Source of the DNA: an uncultured bacterium
GTDB taxonomy: Bacteria; Bacteroidota; Bacteroidia; Chitinophagales; Chitinophagaceae
Direction: 5' to 3'
DNA length: 64,000 nt
Assembly (NCBI GenBank): GCA_903920455.1
Contig: CAIXLY010000035.1
Location: 30,490-94,489 of the forward strand
This document shows, in pieces, positions 53,084 through 62,424 of this stretch. The notes under the pieces are model-generated. The model ran no database searches, was not told the DNA's origin, and was given only the letters and a program-made list of their open reading frames with translations. Made by a program: the position numbers and the translations under genes. The stretch's first letter is position 1; every line of letters begins with the position of its first letter.

Positions 53084-54517
53084 CTAATTCGCAATGTCTG
53101 GCTTGTGAACAAAAACTCCTCCCTGACGGAATTGATTAAAACTATATTCTATCCGAAATACTACATCATAAATACTGACTACATCCAACCCAATACCTCC
53201 ACTGTACATCAGCTTATTATTCAGCGAGTTGGCAATTGAATTGGTCTTGTTGTAAACATACCCTACATCGGCATACCCCTTGATATAAAACTTAAAGGGT
53301 ATTCTTGCGTAGGTTTTTGATTTAAATCCAGTGGGAACCACATAAGAAAATATTTCTTTTCCAACCGTGTTCCTGACAAATCCACCTGCAACGCCATCAA
53401 CTACATAATATTCAAGTCCGCGCAAAAAAGCATCATTATATCCAAGCAGTAATTGATTAAAGTAGGGCTGATTAAAAGGCAGCTTTATATTGATGTTTGC
53501 TATAGTGCTAAAATAAAAGTTTTGCGGCAGTGGCATGTAGTGCCCGACTATAAAATTAAATTGAGTGAGGTTCACTTTTTTATTAATTCCCTTTCGCGTA
53601 AACTCAATTTCAATTGATCTTCCTTTTGTAGGATAAGGCAGGTAATTGACTCCAAAATATTGATAGGTATATTTTAGCTCGGGATAAAAAATATTAGTAT
53701 TCCCGGATCCAAAATAGTTTCTATTCAAGGCCATGACGGTATCATCGACAGACTCGCGTTGTAAGCCCAGCTTTAGGTAGTGGCGTTCAATAGAACCCCG
53801 ACGATAAGAGTATGTTCCACCAACATATATTTGCTTCTTGATGAATTTGGTAGAATTGTTGTAAAACTGTTGCTTATTCCCTAAGGTGTTATAATTAACC
53901 TCTCTATTGCGAGCATAAAAGAAATCAAATCCCCAACCATTTCGCAGGGTATGATCTGCAAACGGATTGTAATACCTGAAAGCAAATTTTTGCGTATACC
54001 CACTAATAAGCCAGACATTTAATCTGTCGTTTCTTCCTGTAATATTTCTTCCAAGAAACTTGATTCCATAATTTATGCGGTCAACACTGGAATTGTGATC
54101 ATTCCTCCAAACTGCCCAACTTCTATCAGCAGGTTTTACATAGGGCAAGGGGAAATAATACCACCGCTCTTCTACTTCAACATAAATATCCATGCTGTCG
54201 TTTTGCCAATTGGTGAACCCAACTTTAGCATCTACAAACAATGAGGTATTCATCAGGTTTTGTCCACTTACCCGAATACCATCTAAGATGGTAGAAATCG
54301 AATAGGACTGCCCTTCATTAAACACAACCTCTCTGGCAACAATATACTTTTTCGTCTTTCGATTTCCGCTAATCAATACACTGCGTATTGTAATTAGAGA
54401 GTTCTTAAGCACTGCATCATCTTCGTGCTCTTCACTCACCAAATCCTGAGCCACAAGACAACCAGCAATCATCTTTAGGAAGAGCAGAATGAAAAGCTTT
54501 TTATGCAAAACACGCAT
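53084..54517 (-). CDS. POTRA-barrel outer-membrane protein, BamA/TamA-like
   Basis: Exported protein of 477 residues. A signal peptide (1-23) is followed by a single POTRA-like domain (TIRSVLISGNRKTKKYIVAREVVF in outline) and a barrel of the Omp85 surface-antigen type. It is much shorter than BamA, so it is not the main insertase. It may be a specialised transporter or assembly factor. A Gly-rich strand pattern and a C-terminal strand region are visible, but the last residue is Asn, not Phe. Confidence 0.78.
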   Translation of the reverse strand: MRVLHKKLFILLFLKMIAGCLVAQDLVSEEHEDDAVLKNSLITIRSVLISGNRKTKKYIVAREVVFNEGQSYSISTILDGIRVSGQNLMNTSLFVDAKVGFTNWQNDSMDIYVEVEERWYYFPLPYVKPADRSWAVWRNDHNSSVDRINYGIKFLGRNITGRNDRLNVWLISGYTQKFAFRYYNPFADHTLRNGWGFDFFYARNREVNYNTLGNKQQFYNNSTKFIKKQIYVGGTYSYRRGSIERHYLKLGLQRESVDDTVMALNRNYFGSGNTNIFYPELKYTYQYFGVNYLPYPTKGRSIEIEFTRKGINKKVNLTQFNFIVGHYMPLPQNFYFSTIANINIKLPFNQPYFNQLLLGYNDAFLRGLEYYVVDGVAGGFVRNTVGKEIFSYVVPTGFKSKTYARIPFKFYIKGYADVGYVYNKTNSIANSLNNKLMYSGGIGLDVVSIYDVVFRIEYSFNQFRQGGVFVHKPDIAN

Positions 54518-54622
54518 TGTGGGAAGGTAATGAAAAAGATAGACCTATGAAGATCGTGAGGGAAATGAGAATACAAGATGTTGTGAAATTTTATGATTCA
54601 GCAAATAAGCTTAATCCAAACA

Positions 54623-55288
54623 TCAAATATTTAAATAATTCAACAGGTGATCCAAGTTGTTCTGCAATGAGTTGTCATAAGATTCATCCCCATAATAATA
54701 AAGGACGTTATACTCGTGCCGCTGAAAAGTTGCGATAAGGTCTGAGACTTCCTCTCTATTGATCCTTAATACCACTTGCATCACCCCAGAATGAGGGTCT
54801 TGCTGCGTGTTCATGTGCATAATCATTGCATCGTTTGACTCTACCAATCTGTTTATTTCTCCTGGCGCATAATCATGGAGAGGCATGCTCAAGACCACAA
54901 TCGACCCGCTATCAGAAACTCCAGTAAGCTTTGAAAGATTGTCCAACAATTTTTCATCCCCTACAGCTCCCTCCCATTCATTTTCTTCGTTTACAACAGG
55001 GATAAGATCAACAAAAAATTTTGCCCTCATCCTTAATGCTTGCAGAAAATGATCTGCAGAACGAACTAAGGGTTTGGTAAAAATTGGTTGTAAAGAAATA
55101 AGTTCAGCACTAGCGTCTTGAGCTTCTTCAAGATCTTCGACCCCAACGAGTCCAACATATTGTGCTCCATCCAATACAGGGAGATGTTGATACCTATTTT
55201 CTTTGGCTAGCTCAAGGGCATGAGAAATAGTATCGCGGAGGTCGGCCGTGTTCAATGAAGTTTCAAGAAGCTGGCTACAATAGGTCAT
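54623..55288 (-). CDS. CBS-domain protein
   Basis: 221 residues with a tandem pair of CBS domains (about 10-60: HLPVLDGAQYVGLVGVEDL; about 70-125: FFVDLIPVVNEENEWEGAVG). An ACT-like C-terminal region follows (VVLSMPLHDYAPGEINRLVESNDAMI, then VLRINREEVSDLIATFQRHEYNV). It probably binds an adenine nucleotide and acts as a regulator. The family is widespread in Bacteroidetes near nadK. The partner is unknown. Confidence 0.85.
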   Translation of the reverse strand: MTYCSQLLETSLNTADLRDTISHALELAKENRYQHLPVLDGAQYVGLVGVEDLEEAQDASAELISLQPIFTKPLVRSADHFLQALRMRAKFFVDLIPVVNEENEWEGAVGDEKLLDNLSKLTGVSDSGSIVVLSMPLHDYAPGEINRLVESNDAMIMHMNTQQDPHSGVMQVVLRINREEVSDLIATFQRHEYNVLYYYGDESYDNSLQNNLDHLLNYLNI

Positions 55289-55315
55289 CTTAAGTAAGTT
55301 AGACCATTAATTCAG

Positions 55316-56095
55316 TTAATTCGCTGCAGTTGTTTTCAATTTCTGAAAAAATTGTTCGAGTATTATGTTAAATTCTTGCGGCACCTCCATCATTGGGGCA
55401 TGTCCACAATGATCGATAAAATGTATTTCACTGTTGGGAATCAGTTTATTGAATTCCCTACCTACAAAAGGAGGTGTAATGCTGTCATTATTTCCCCAAA
55501 TCAACAGGGTAGGAAGGGTGATTTTTCTAAGCTCATCACCTAGGTTATTTTTGATCGCGCTTCTTGCCAACGATATCACTTTTAGCGTCTTCATTCTCTC
55601 ATTAACGATCTGGTATACCTCGTCCACCAATTCCTTAGTGGCTGTATTTGGATCGTAAAAAGTCATTTCAGTCTTTTTTCTGATGTATTCATAATCCCCC
55701 CTTCTAGGGTATGTGTCGCCCATGCCGTTCTCAAAAAGTCCAGAGCTGCCGGTTAATATCAAAGACTTTATTTTATCGTGTGACTTCAAGACATGCACTA
55801 GGGCAATGTGACCTCCTAAAGAATTCCCGAGTAAGTTGATGTCTTGATACCCCCTTTGCTCTATGAATTTACTAAAATGCTTTTCCAGTCCGCCCACTGT
55901 TGTGTGCAAGATATCCAGCTCAAACAACGGCAGGATTGGCACCACTACCTTGTGCGTATGCTTAAAATGCTCAATGATTCCTATGAAATTGCTCATCGCA
56001 CCAAAAAGTCCATGAAGTAAAATGAGCGGCTCGCCCTCTCCCACTTCTATAAACTTGAACTTTCCAATTTGTTGAACCTCGTAATTTAAACTCAT
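55316..56095 (-). CDS. Alpha/beta hydrolase
   Basis: Serine hydrolase of the alpha/beta fold, 259 residues, no signal peptide. The oxyanion region is LLHGLFGAMSN. The nucleophile elbow is GNSLGG with Ser92, the acid is Asp204 (WGNNDSITPP) and the base is His232 (HCGHAPMMEVP). The substrate is unknown; an esterase or a C-C hydrolase are possible. It lies 27 bases upstream of the CBS gene on the same strand. Confidence 0.88.
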   Translation of the reverse strand: MSLNYEVQQIGKFKFIEVGEGEPLILLHGLFGAMSNFIGIIEHFKHTHKVVVPILPLFELDILHTTVGGLEKHFSKFIEQRGYQDINLLGNSLGGHIALVHVLKSHDKIKSLILTGSSGLFENGMGDTYPRRGDYEYIRKKTEMTFYDPNTATKELVDEVYQIVNERMKTLKVISLARSAIKNNLGDELRKITLPTLLIWGNNDSITPPFVGREFNKLIPNSEIHFIDHCGHAPMMEVPQEFNIILEQFFQKLKTTAAN

Positions 56096-56200
56096 AAATG
56101 CTTTCCTAAGAGGATATTAAAGGGGTAAATAACCTTGAATTTCAACAAAGAAAGGTAAAATGCCTGATATAACCCATTCGGGAAAGAGAAATGGCCCTCC

Positions 56201-56740
56201 TTAGAAGGCTAAAACTGTTGATTTTTGTTGGATAATTTCCTTTGCATCGTTAAACAGATTCTTAAGTGCCGGTAGCCACTCGCCAAATACCTTGATAATC
56301 CAATTGCCATATCTCCAGAGATAATCGAATGACCTTGATTCAGATGAGGGGCTAGCTGATATGATATCAAAGCGTTCTAAGTAGATCAGGGTAACCGAGA
56401 AAAACGTAATGTATATGAGTGCGAAAAACAAAATACCCATCATTCGGTTAAGAAATCCCAACAAGAGCAGCTCTGCCGACTTCTCTATGAACTTTCCAAT
56501 CAAACGAACAGCAATCATACCGGCGAGTAAGACAAGAAGAAATGAAGCCAGTGGGTACCACTTGCTGTCTGAACCAGCATGAGTTCGGATATACCCCTCA
56601 ACTACACCAGAAAAATGCAGAGCAAGCCCCAGTGCCACCAGATAAGAGATAAAGACAAAGACTGACATAATGAACCCCTTGGACCACCCTTTATAGGCAG
56701 CAAGCAAGAGAATAACTAACAAGATAATGTCTGTAATCAA
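56201..56740 (-). CDS. CvpA-family membrane protein
   Basis: CvpA/colicin V production-type inner-membrane protein, 179 residues with four membrane helices. The opening TDIILLVILLLAAYKGWSKGF is diagnostic. No ATG is available: the fitting start is the TTG at 56738-56740, which is separated by one base from a tandem 9-mer repeat. Translation level may therefore be unusual. The neighbour yqeY is upstream on the same strand. Confidence 0.87.
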   Translation of the reverse strand: MITDIILLVILLLAAYKGWSKGFIMSVFVFISYLVALGLALHFSGVVEGYIRTHAGSDSKWYPLASFLLVLLAGMIAVRLIGKFIEKSAELLLLGFLNRMMGILFFALIYITFFSVTLIYLERFDIISASPSSESRSFDYLWRYGNWIIKVFGEWLPALKNLFNDAKEIIQQKSTVLAF

Positions 56741-56741
56741 T

Positions 56742-56813
56742 GTTGAAGGAGTTGAAGGAGTTGAAGGAGTTGAAGGAGTTGAAGGAGTTGAAGGAGTTGA
56801 GGGAGTTGAGGAA
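56742..56813. repeat. Tandem array of the 9-mer GTTGAAGGA
   Basis: Eight head-to-tail 9-base units, the first six identical and the last two changed (GTTGAGGGA, GTTGAGGAA). It lies between the yqeY stop and the cvpA TTG start and touches the latter. It is related to the GTTGAAGAG array at 24.35 kb. Copy number is likely to vary by replication slippage. Confidence 0.93.
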
Positions 56814-56828
56814 AACTAAGCTACTCCT

Positions 56829-57281
56829 TTATGCGGATAGCAATTCTTTTACAACTGCTGAAATCGCTTTCCCATCTGCCTTTCCAGCCAATTGCTTTGA
56901 GGCAACCCCCATCACTTGGCCTAGTCCGCCAATGCCGGTAACCCCTTTTTCTTTGATGATGGCGGCCACCACTTCTTTGATTTCCTCGGCATTCATTTGC
57001 TTTGGAAGAAATTGTTCAATCACTTCCACTTCCTCTTTTTCTTTTATGGCCAAATCAGAACGATTCTGCTGTTCGAAGATTTCGATCGAATCTCTTCTTT
57101 GCTTAACAAGTTTTTGCAAGAGTTTAATTTCAACATCAGCACTTAAGGCATCGCCAGCACCTTCTGCAGTTTTAGCCAACAAAAGGGCTGCTTTGATTGC
57201 CCTGTAGGCACGAAGTCCTTTTTCATCTTTTGCCAACATGGCCTTTTTGATGTTATCGTTAATGGTTATTTCTAGTGACAT
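56829..57281 (-). CDS. yqeY: GatB/YqeY-domain protein
   Basis: 150-residue YqeY family protein, related to the tRNA-binding tail domain of GatB. It has an all-helical N-terminal part (EITINDNIKKAMLAKDEKGLRAYRAIKAAL in outline) and the C-terminal VTGIGGLGQVMGVASKQLAGKADGKAISAVVKELL typical of the family. It may assist tRNA-dependent amidation; the role is not proven. Confidence 0.92.
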   Translation of the reverse strand: MSLEITINDNIKKAMLAKDEKGLRAYRAIKAALLLAKTAEGAGDALSADVEIKLLQKLVKQRRDSIEIFEQQNRSDLAIKEKEEVEVIEQFLPKQMNAEEIKEVVAAIIKEKGVTGIGGLGQVMGVASKQLAGKADGKAISAVVKELLSA

Positions 57282-57371
57282 AATTTTTTGATTTAGTGTA
57301 ATCAGTAAGTTTTGGAGAGGAAAGTAACGATGAAATGAAAGTTAGTTTATTCAATAAATTACCTTGTCAGC

Positions 57372-57710
57372 TTACTGCTGCTCTTGTGATTCTTTGAATT
57401 TAGCGTAAAAATTCTTTGCAAAGCCTTTCATCTCTTCAACCAGCTCTTTTTTATGGGTCGCTCTTTCAAAAGTATCGGCCATGGTCATCATGGTCTGGTA
57501 ATAAAAATCTGCCATCTCATCAACCATCATCTCTTTTGTCCACAAATCTATCCTCAGTGCAGCCCTTTCTTTGCCATCCCAGAAGGATATCATCATGGCT
57601 TTGGCTTCCTGTTTAGCCTCAGAACTCGATTGTGTAGCATTCCACAGAATCTGGTGGGGAATTTTTTGATCGTCTAGATTAACGTCTATACTTATGGTGG
57701 ATTGCGTCAT
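57372..57710 (-). CDS. gldC: Gliding motility protein GldC
   Basis: Small soluble GldC-family protein, 112 residues from the ATG at 57710. Hallmarks are the mixed-sheet start STISIDVNLDDQKIPHQILW, RIDLWTKEMMVDEMADFYYQT and MADTFERAT. In Flavobacterium GldC assists gliding, but homologues occur in non-gliders. The upstream frame to 57818 includes Cys-rich non-family sequence and is rejected. Confidence 0.88.
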   Translation of the reverse strand: MTQSTISIDVNLDDQKIPHQILWNATQSSSEAKQEAKAMMISFWDGKERAALRIDLWTKEMMVDEMADFYYQTMMTMADTFERATHKKELVEEMKGFAKNFYAKFKESQEQQ

Positions 57711-57845
57711 GGAAGTAGTCGATTTTTTTGCAAAGATACAAATGAGATGTGAGATATTAGATTGGCAGGGCGGACAACAAGAACAAATGCATGTGTAATC
57801 CTTGGTGGGTGAAAACAAGCTATTAAGTTAACCCGGATACTCGGC

Positions 57846-58673
57846 TTATTTCAACAACCCGGTTCCAATCATCTCCTCGCGCATGTGTTCATCCTTGTAT
57901 ATTCTGCATAATTTCTCTCCAATGTCCGCTGGATCTGTTTCATTAAAATACATCCCAGCCATTCCACAAAACTCAGACATAGCACTGTCCTGAACACAAA
58001 GCACGGCCACGCCTGCTTTCATAGCATCTAATACCGGAACACCAAATCTCTCCCACCTGCAAGGATGAACCAAGGCGTAGGCAGAGGAAATCAATGACAC
58101 TTCTTCTGAATCAGTAAGTGGGCCTATAAATACAACATCTTCACGGTATTTATAGCTATCTATTGAAGCGAGAAAATCGGTTGAATAGCTGCCCTTAGGA
58201 CCATAAACAGCCAGCCGCATATTGCTCCCCATCTTCTTTTTAAAAATAGAGAAGCCCTTCAACAAGTTGGTTAATTCAGCAGCAGGGTGAATGGGGCCGC
58301 GGTAAAGAAAGTAGGCATCCCCTTGTGTAAACTGATAACGAACAACGTCTCGGGCATCGTCATCAATTGGAATAATCTCGTTGCGAGCAACAAGCTTATG
58401 GAGTTCAATTTTTTGTTCCGCCTCTGGGTAAAGCCTGATCAATTCTTTTTTTGTAACCATAGAAAAGACAATGATCTTTTTGCTTGACTCAACCCCCCTC
58501 TTCAACCACTTATTCTCACGGCGCTTATCCCAAAACGAAAGGGCTGAATGCTTAGAAATATGATAAAAATCATGAACTACTAACGTATCATCACCAACCT
58601 CTAATGATTGTGAATGAAGCCGAATCCCCTCCAACTCAGCAGGAATACTTGAACTGTAGTAAAAGCTAGACAT
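57846..58673 (-). CDS. Glycosyltransferase family 4-like protein, probably truncated
   Basis: 275 residues resembling the middle and C-terminal parts of a GT4 transferase (TLVVHDFYHIS, IIVFSMVTKKEL, YRGPIHPAAELTNLLKGF, HPCRWERFGVPVLDAMKAG). Family members have about 360-380 residues. The N-terminal acceptor-binding Rossmann start (about 80 residues) and the last 20-30 residues are missing. An in-frame stop lies five codons before the ATG at 58673. The ExFGxxxxE donor motif reads ERFGVPVLD, with the final Glu replaced by Asp. It is an isolated gene and may be a decaying remnant, but the frame is still clean. Confidence 0.75.
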   Translation of the reverse strand: MSSFYYSSSIPAELEGIRLHSQSLEVGDDTLVVHDFYHISKHSALSFWDKRRENKWLKRGVESSKKIIVFSMVTKKELIRLYPEAEQKIELHKLVARNEIIPIDDDARDVVRYQFTQGDAYFLYRGPIHPAAELTNLLKGFSIFKKKMGSNMRLAVYGPKGSYSTDFLASIDSYKYREDVVFIGPLTDSEEVSLISSAYALVHPCRWERFGVPVLDAMKAGVAVLCVQDSAMSEFCGMAGMYFNETDPADIGEKLCRIYKDEHMREEMIGTGLLK

Positions 58674-58817
58674 AATGCAAATATAAGTTCAGAAGACTTA
58701 GCAAGAACTGAAGTTTAAGGTTAGCATGTTTGTATAAAAGCACAAAAAACATCATACCCTTTGTTGTAACTTGCATTACGAAGGGAAACATAGATCATCC
58801 AAAAACCAGATACCTCA

Positions 58818-59972
58818 ATGAAACCTGCAACTAAATTTATCCATGCCGGATCGCATCCCGACCCAAGCACCGGAGCCATCATGACCCCTATATACCAAAC
58901 ATCAACATACGTTCAGGAAGCACCAGGGGTAAACAAAGGTTTTGAGTATGCCCGCTCCCAAAATCCAACCCGCCAGGCACTGGAAGAAGCGCTGGCAATT
59001 ATTGAGGAAGGAAAATTTGGACTGGCATTCGGCAGTGGCGTAGCGGCAACAGACGCGGTAATGAAATTGCTAAAGCCAGGAGATGAAGTTATTGCTGCTA
59101 GCGACATGTATGGAGGCACTTATAGGTTGTTTAGCAAAATCTATGAGAAATTTGGAATCCTGTTTCATTATGTTGATATGGGTGATTTAAAAAACATTGA
59201 ACAAGTCGTAAACAAAAATACAAAGCTGATCTGGGCTGAAACACCAACAAACCCTTTGATGAATATTGCCGACATCAAAGCAATTGCATCAATTGCAAAA
59301 AAACACAGCATCCTACTTTGCGTAGACAATACTTTTGCATCGCCGGCTCTACAAAATCCACTAATCCTCGGAGCGGATATTGTTATGCATTCTGCTACCA
59401 AATATCTAGGCGGTCATAGTGATGTCATACAAGGTGCGCTTATCATCAACGACAAAGCCCTTCGTGACGAGCTTTATTTCATTCAGAAAAGCTGTGGCGC
59501 GGTGCCAGGCCCTATGGATTGCTTCCTTGTACTAAGGGGAATAAAAACATTAGGCATTAGAATGGAAAGGCATTCACAAAATGGTGCTACCATTGCTCAT
59601 TTTCTAAAATCACACCCTCTAGTAAAAAAAGTCTACTGGCCAGGTTTTGAGGACCACCCAGGTCACTTGATTGCCAAAGCGCAAATGAAAGACTTTGGGG
59701 GAATGATCAGCTTTGAACTAAAAACTGATTCAATGGAAGCCGCACGCAGACTCCTTTCAGGAACAAAAATATTTGCACTGGCAGAAAGCTTGGGTGGCGT
59801 AGAATCACTGATCAATCACCCTGCAAGCATGACGCACGCTTCAATCCCTAGGGAGGAAAGAATTAAAAATGGCCTTAATGACACGCTCATTAGGCTAAGC
59901 GTAGGCATAGAAGATATTGATGATCTGATAGCAGACCTGGATCAGGCCATCAACAAAGCGGTGATTGAATGA
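58818..59972 (+). CDS. Trans-sulfuration PLP enzyme (cystathionine gamma-synthase/lyase family)
   Basis: Cys/Met-metabolism PLP-dependent enzyme, 384 residues. MTPIYQTSTYVQEAPG, AETPTNPLMNIADI, the PLP lysine Lys195 in HSATKYLGGHSDV, and SLGGVESLINHPASMTHASIP are present. The sequence is compatible with cystathionine gamma-synthase (MetB), beta-lyase or gamma-lyase; I cannot separate them without comparison. The following gene begins almost at its stop. Confidence 0.93.
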   Translation: MKPATKFIHAGSHPDPSTGAIMTPIYQTSTYVQEAPGVNKGFEYARSQNPTRQALEEALAIIEEGKFGLAFGSGVAATDAVMKLLKPGDEVIAASDMYGGTYRLFSKIYEKFGILFHYVDMGDLKNIEQVVNKNTKLIWAETPTNPLMNIADIKAIASIAKKHSILLCVDNTFASPALQNPLILGADIVMHSATKYLGGHSDVIQGALIINDKALRDELYFIQKSCGAVPGPMDCFLVLRGIKTLGIRMERHSQNGATIAHFLKSHPLVKKVYWPGFEDHPGHLIAKAQMKDFGGMISFELKTDSMEAARRLLSGTKIFALAESLGGVESLINHPASMTHASIPREERIKNGLNDTLIRLSVGIEDIDDLIADLDQAINKAVIE

Positions 59973-59982
59973 TTGGTTGCAG

Positions 59983-60792
59983 ATGAAAAAATCTTTGAGG
60001 GAAGAGATAAAAATATTTTTGGATGAGGCGTTGCTTATTTCTAATCAGCCCGAATTCATTAAACATGATCCTATCTCAATCCCTCATCGCTTCAGCCTAA
60101 AGCAAGATATTGAGATTGCTGGCTTTTTTGCTGCCGTCTTTGCCTGGGGCAATCGAATCACCATCATCAATAAATGTAATGAACTGATGGAACTAATGGA
60201 GTCTTCTCCATATCAGTTTATTGTAGGTCACGAGGAAAAAGAACTTAAGAAATTTCTGAACTTCAAACACAGAACATTTAACGCAACCGACCTGTTGCAT
60301 TTTATCAGATTGCTTAAATATCACTATACAGTTGGCTACAAGCAACTAGGCGGCAAATCACCAAGCTTGGAATCCGCCTTCACGTACAACATGAAAAATC
60401 ACGACACTGACACAGGGCAAGCCCTTACAGGATTTCATGATTATTTTTTCTCTTTAGACGACAGTCCCTCACGCTCAAAAAAACATATCCCAACGCCCAA
60501 TAACAATTCATCTTGCAAGCGACTCAACATGTACCTCAGGTGGATGGTGCGCAAAGATGCCCATGGTGTTGATTTTGGAATTTGGAAGGCGATTCGTTCC
60601 GATCAACTGGTTTGTCCACTTGATGTCCATGTCCAACGCATTGCCAAAAGACTTAAGCTCATCAAAAGCGAAAAGGCTGACTGGAAAACAGCATTAGATC
60701 TTACAATTAATTTGAAGAAGTTCGATGCTGATGATCCGGTAAAATATGATATCGCTTTGTTTAGCTTAGGCGTTGAAAAGAAAATCCTTTGA
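59983..60792 (+). CDS. TIGR02757 (DUF2400) family protein
   Basis: 269 residues from the ATG at 59983, 10 bases after the previous stop. It matches the TIGR02757 conserved family by recall: FIKHDPISIPHRFSLKQDIEIAGFFAAVFAWGNR in outline, LNMYLRWMVRKD, GVDFGIWKAI and LVCPLDVHVQRIAKRL. Helical, with a helix-hairpin-helix-like feel, and distantly similar to DNA glycosylases. Function unknown. A TTG at 59965 would overlap the upstream gene and is not needed. Confidence 0.85.
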   Translation: MKKSLREEIKIFLDEALLISNQPEFIKHDPISIPHRFSLKQDIEIAGFFAAVFAWGNRITIINKCNELMELMESSPYQFIVGHEEKELKKFLNFKHRTFNATDLLHFIRLLKYHYTVGYKQLGGKSPSLESAFTYNMKNHDTDTGQALTGFHDYFFSLDDSPSRSKKHIPTPNNNSSCKRLNMYLRWMVRKDAHGVDFGIWKAIRSDQLVCPLDVHVQRIAKRLKLIKSEKADWKTALDLTINLKKFDADDPVKYDIALFSLGVEKKIL

Positions 60793-60912
60793 AAAGCACA
60801 TATATTAAAACTATTGAATCAGGTTGGCTAGAGAAATCTAACTACGCTTAACCAATAGCTACCCTCTTCTTTCTCATGTGTCTTACTTACCTTTACCTCC
60901 AATAAAAATTAC

Positions 60913-62424
60913 ATGAGTACCCAACACCTTTCCGAACAGGAGAATATAAGAAGAGAGAAGTTGAACGCCTTGCAAGAGTTGGGCATTGACCCATACCCTG
61001 CCGCAGAATTTCCAGTGAATATCACTTCGGCGCAGATTAAGGCCGACTACCTTGGCGAAGAGAACAAGGCACAGTATAGTGATGTTTCACTCGCGGGAAG
61101 AATCATGAGCGTTCGCGATATGGGTAAAGCCTGTTTTGCGTTGCTTCAAGACCATGAAGGGAAAATTCAAATTTATGTAAGAAGGGATGACGTTTGCCCT
61201 TCAGAGGACAAAACGCTTTACGATCAGGTTTGGAAAACACTCGACATTGGAGACATCATCGGAATCAAGGGATATGTATTTACAACAAAGACTGGCGAAA
61301 CTTCAGTTCATGTTCAAGAGCTAACCTTACTCAGCAAATCTCTAAAACCGTTACCCGTTGTTAAGGAAAAAGAGGGTGAAACCTTTGATGCAGTTACAGA
61401 TCCGGAATTCAGGTACAGGCAGCGCTACGCAGATTTAATTATCAACCCACAGGTTAAAGAAACATTTCTTAAAAGATCCAAGCTGATCAATTCAATAAAA
61501 GAGTTTCTAAATGAACATGGTGCAATAGAAGTAGACACGCCAGTTCTCCAAAGTATACCGGGCGGGGCATCAGCAAGACCCTTCACCACACATCATAACG
61601 CGCTTGACATACCCATGTACCTGCGCATTGCCAATGAGCTCTATCTTAAAAGATTGATTGTTGGCGGATTTGATTGGGTATACGAATTTTCGAGAAACTT
61701 CAGAAATGAAGGCATGGACCGAACACACAATCCAGAGTTTACCGTGTTGGAGTTCTATACTGCATACAAAGATTATCTCTGGATGATGAATACTACTGAG
61801 CAACTGCTCGAAAAAGCAGCGATAGATGTTAATGGCACTACAGATGCAGAAGTAGGTGGTAAAACAATAAGCTTTAAAGCCCCGTTTAAAAGGGTGACGA
61901 TGTATGATGCCATCAAAGAGCATACGGGTTTTGATATCAGTGAACTAGATGAAGATGGACTTCGTGAAGTATGCAAAAAAATTGGAATTGCTGTTGAGAA
62001 GAGTATGGGGAAAGGGAAATTGGTTGATGAAATCTTTAGTGAAAAATGTGAGCATCATTATATTCAACCGACCTTCATTACAGATTATCCAGTAGAGATG
62101 AGTCCGCTTACTAAAAAGCACCGCAGCAAACCAGGTCTGGTTGAGCGCTTCGAACTGATGATCAATGGAAAAGAAATTGCAAACGCATACACCGAACTTA
62201 ACGACCCCATCGAACAACGCTCACGTTTTGAAGATCAGATTAAACTTATGGAACGTGGCGATGACGAAGCAATGTTCATAGACCATGACTTCTTACGTGC
62301 ATTGGAATATGGAATGCCGCCAACCGCTGGTATAGGTTTTGGGATTGATAGGTTATGCATGTTGCTTACCAATCAACCTTCAATACAAGATGTGTTGTTA
62401 TTTCCGATGATGAGGCCGGAGTAA
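60913..62424 (+). CDS. lysS: Lysyl-tRNA synthetase, class II
   Basis: Charges tRNA-Lys. 503 residues. The N-terminal OB-fold anticodon domain (about 55-150) is followed by the class II core. Motif 1 is VDTPVLQSIPGGASARPF in outline, motif 2 FSRNFRNEGMDRTHNPEF and motif 3 GIGFGIDRLCMLLTNQPSIQDVLLFP. It ends at a stop codon that directly adjoins the left arm of the 62.4-62.95 kb inverted repeat. Confidence 0.97.
   Translation: MSTQHLSEQENIRREKLNALQELGIDPYPAAEFPVNITSAQIKADYLGEENKAQYSDVSLAGRIMSVRDMGKACFALLQDHEGKIQIYVRRDDVCPSEDKTLYDQVWKTLDIGDIIGIKGYVFTTKTGETSVHVQELTLLSKSLKPLPVVKEKEGETFDAVTDPEFRYRQRYADLIINPQVKETFLKRSKLINSIKEFLNEHGAIEVDTPVLQSIPGGASARPFTTHHNALDIPMYLRIANELYLKRLIVGGFDWVYEFSRNFRNEGMDRTHNPEFTVLEFYTAYKDYLWMMNTTEQLLEKAAIDVNGTTDAEVGGKTISFKAPFKRVTMYDAIKEHTGFDISELDEDGLREVCKKIGIAVEKSMGKGKLVDEIFSEKCEHHYIQPTFITDYPVEMSPLTKKHRSKPGLVERFELMINGKEIANAYTELNDPIEQRSRFEDQIKLMERGDDEAMFIDHDFLRALEYGMPPTAGIGFGIDRLCMLLTNQPSIQDVLLFPMMRPE

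Noticed and set aside
56740..57207. Rightward frame starting with repeated LKE units
   Set aside because: It is the tandem 9-mer followed by the antisense strand of yqeY, with no family sequence.
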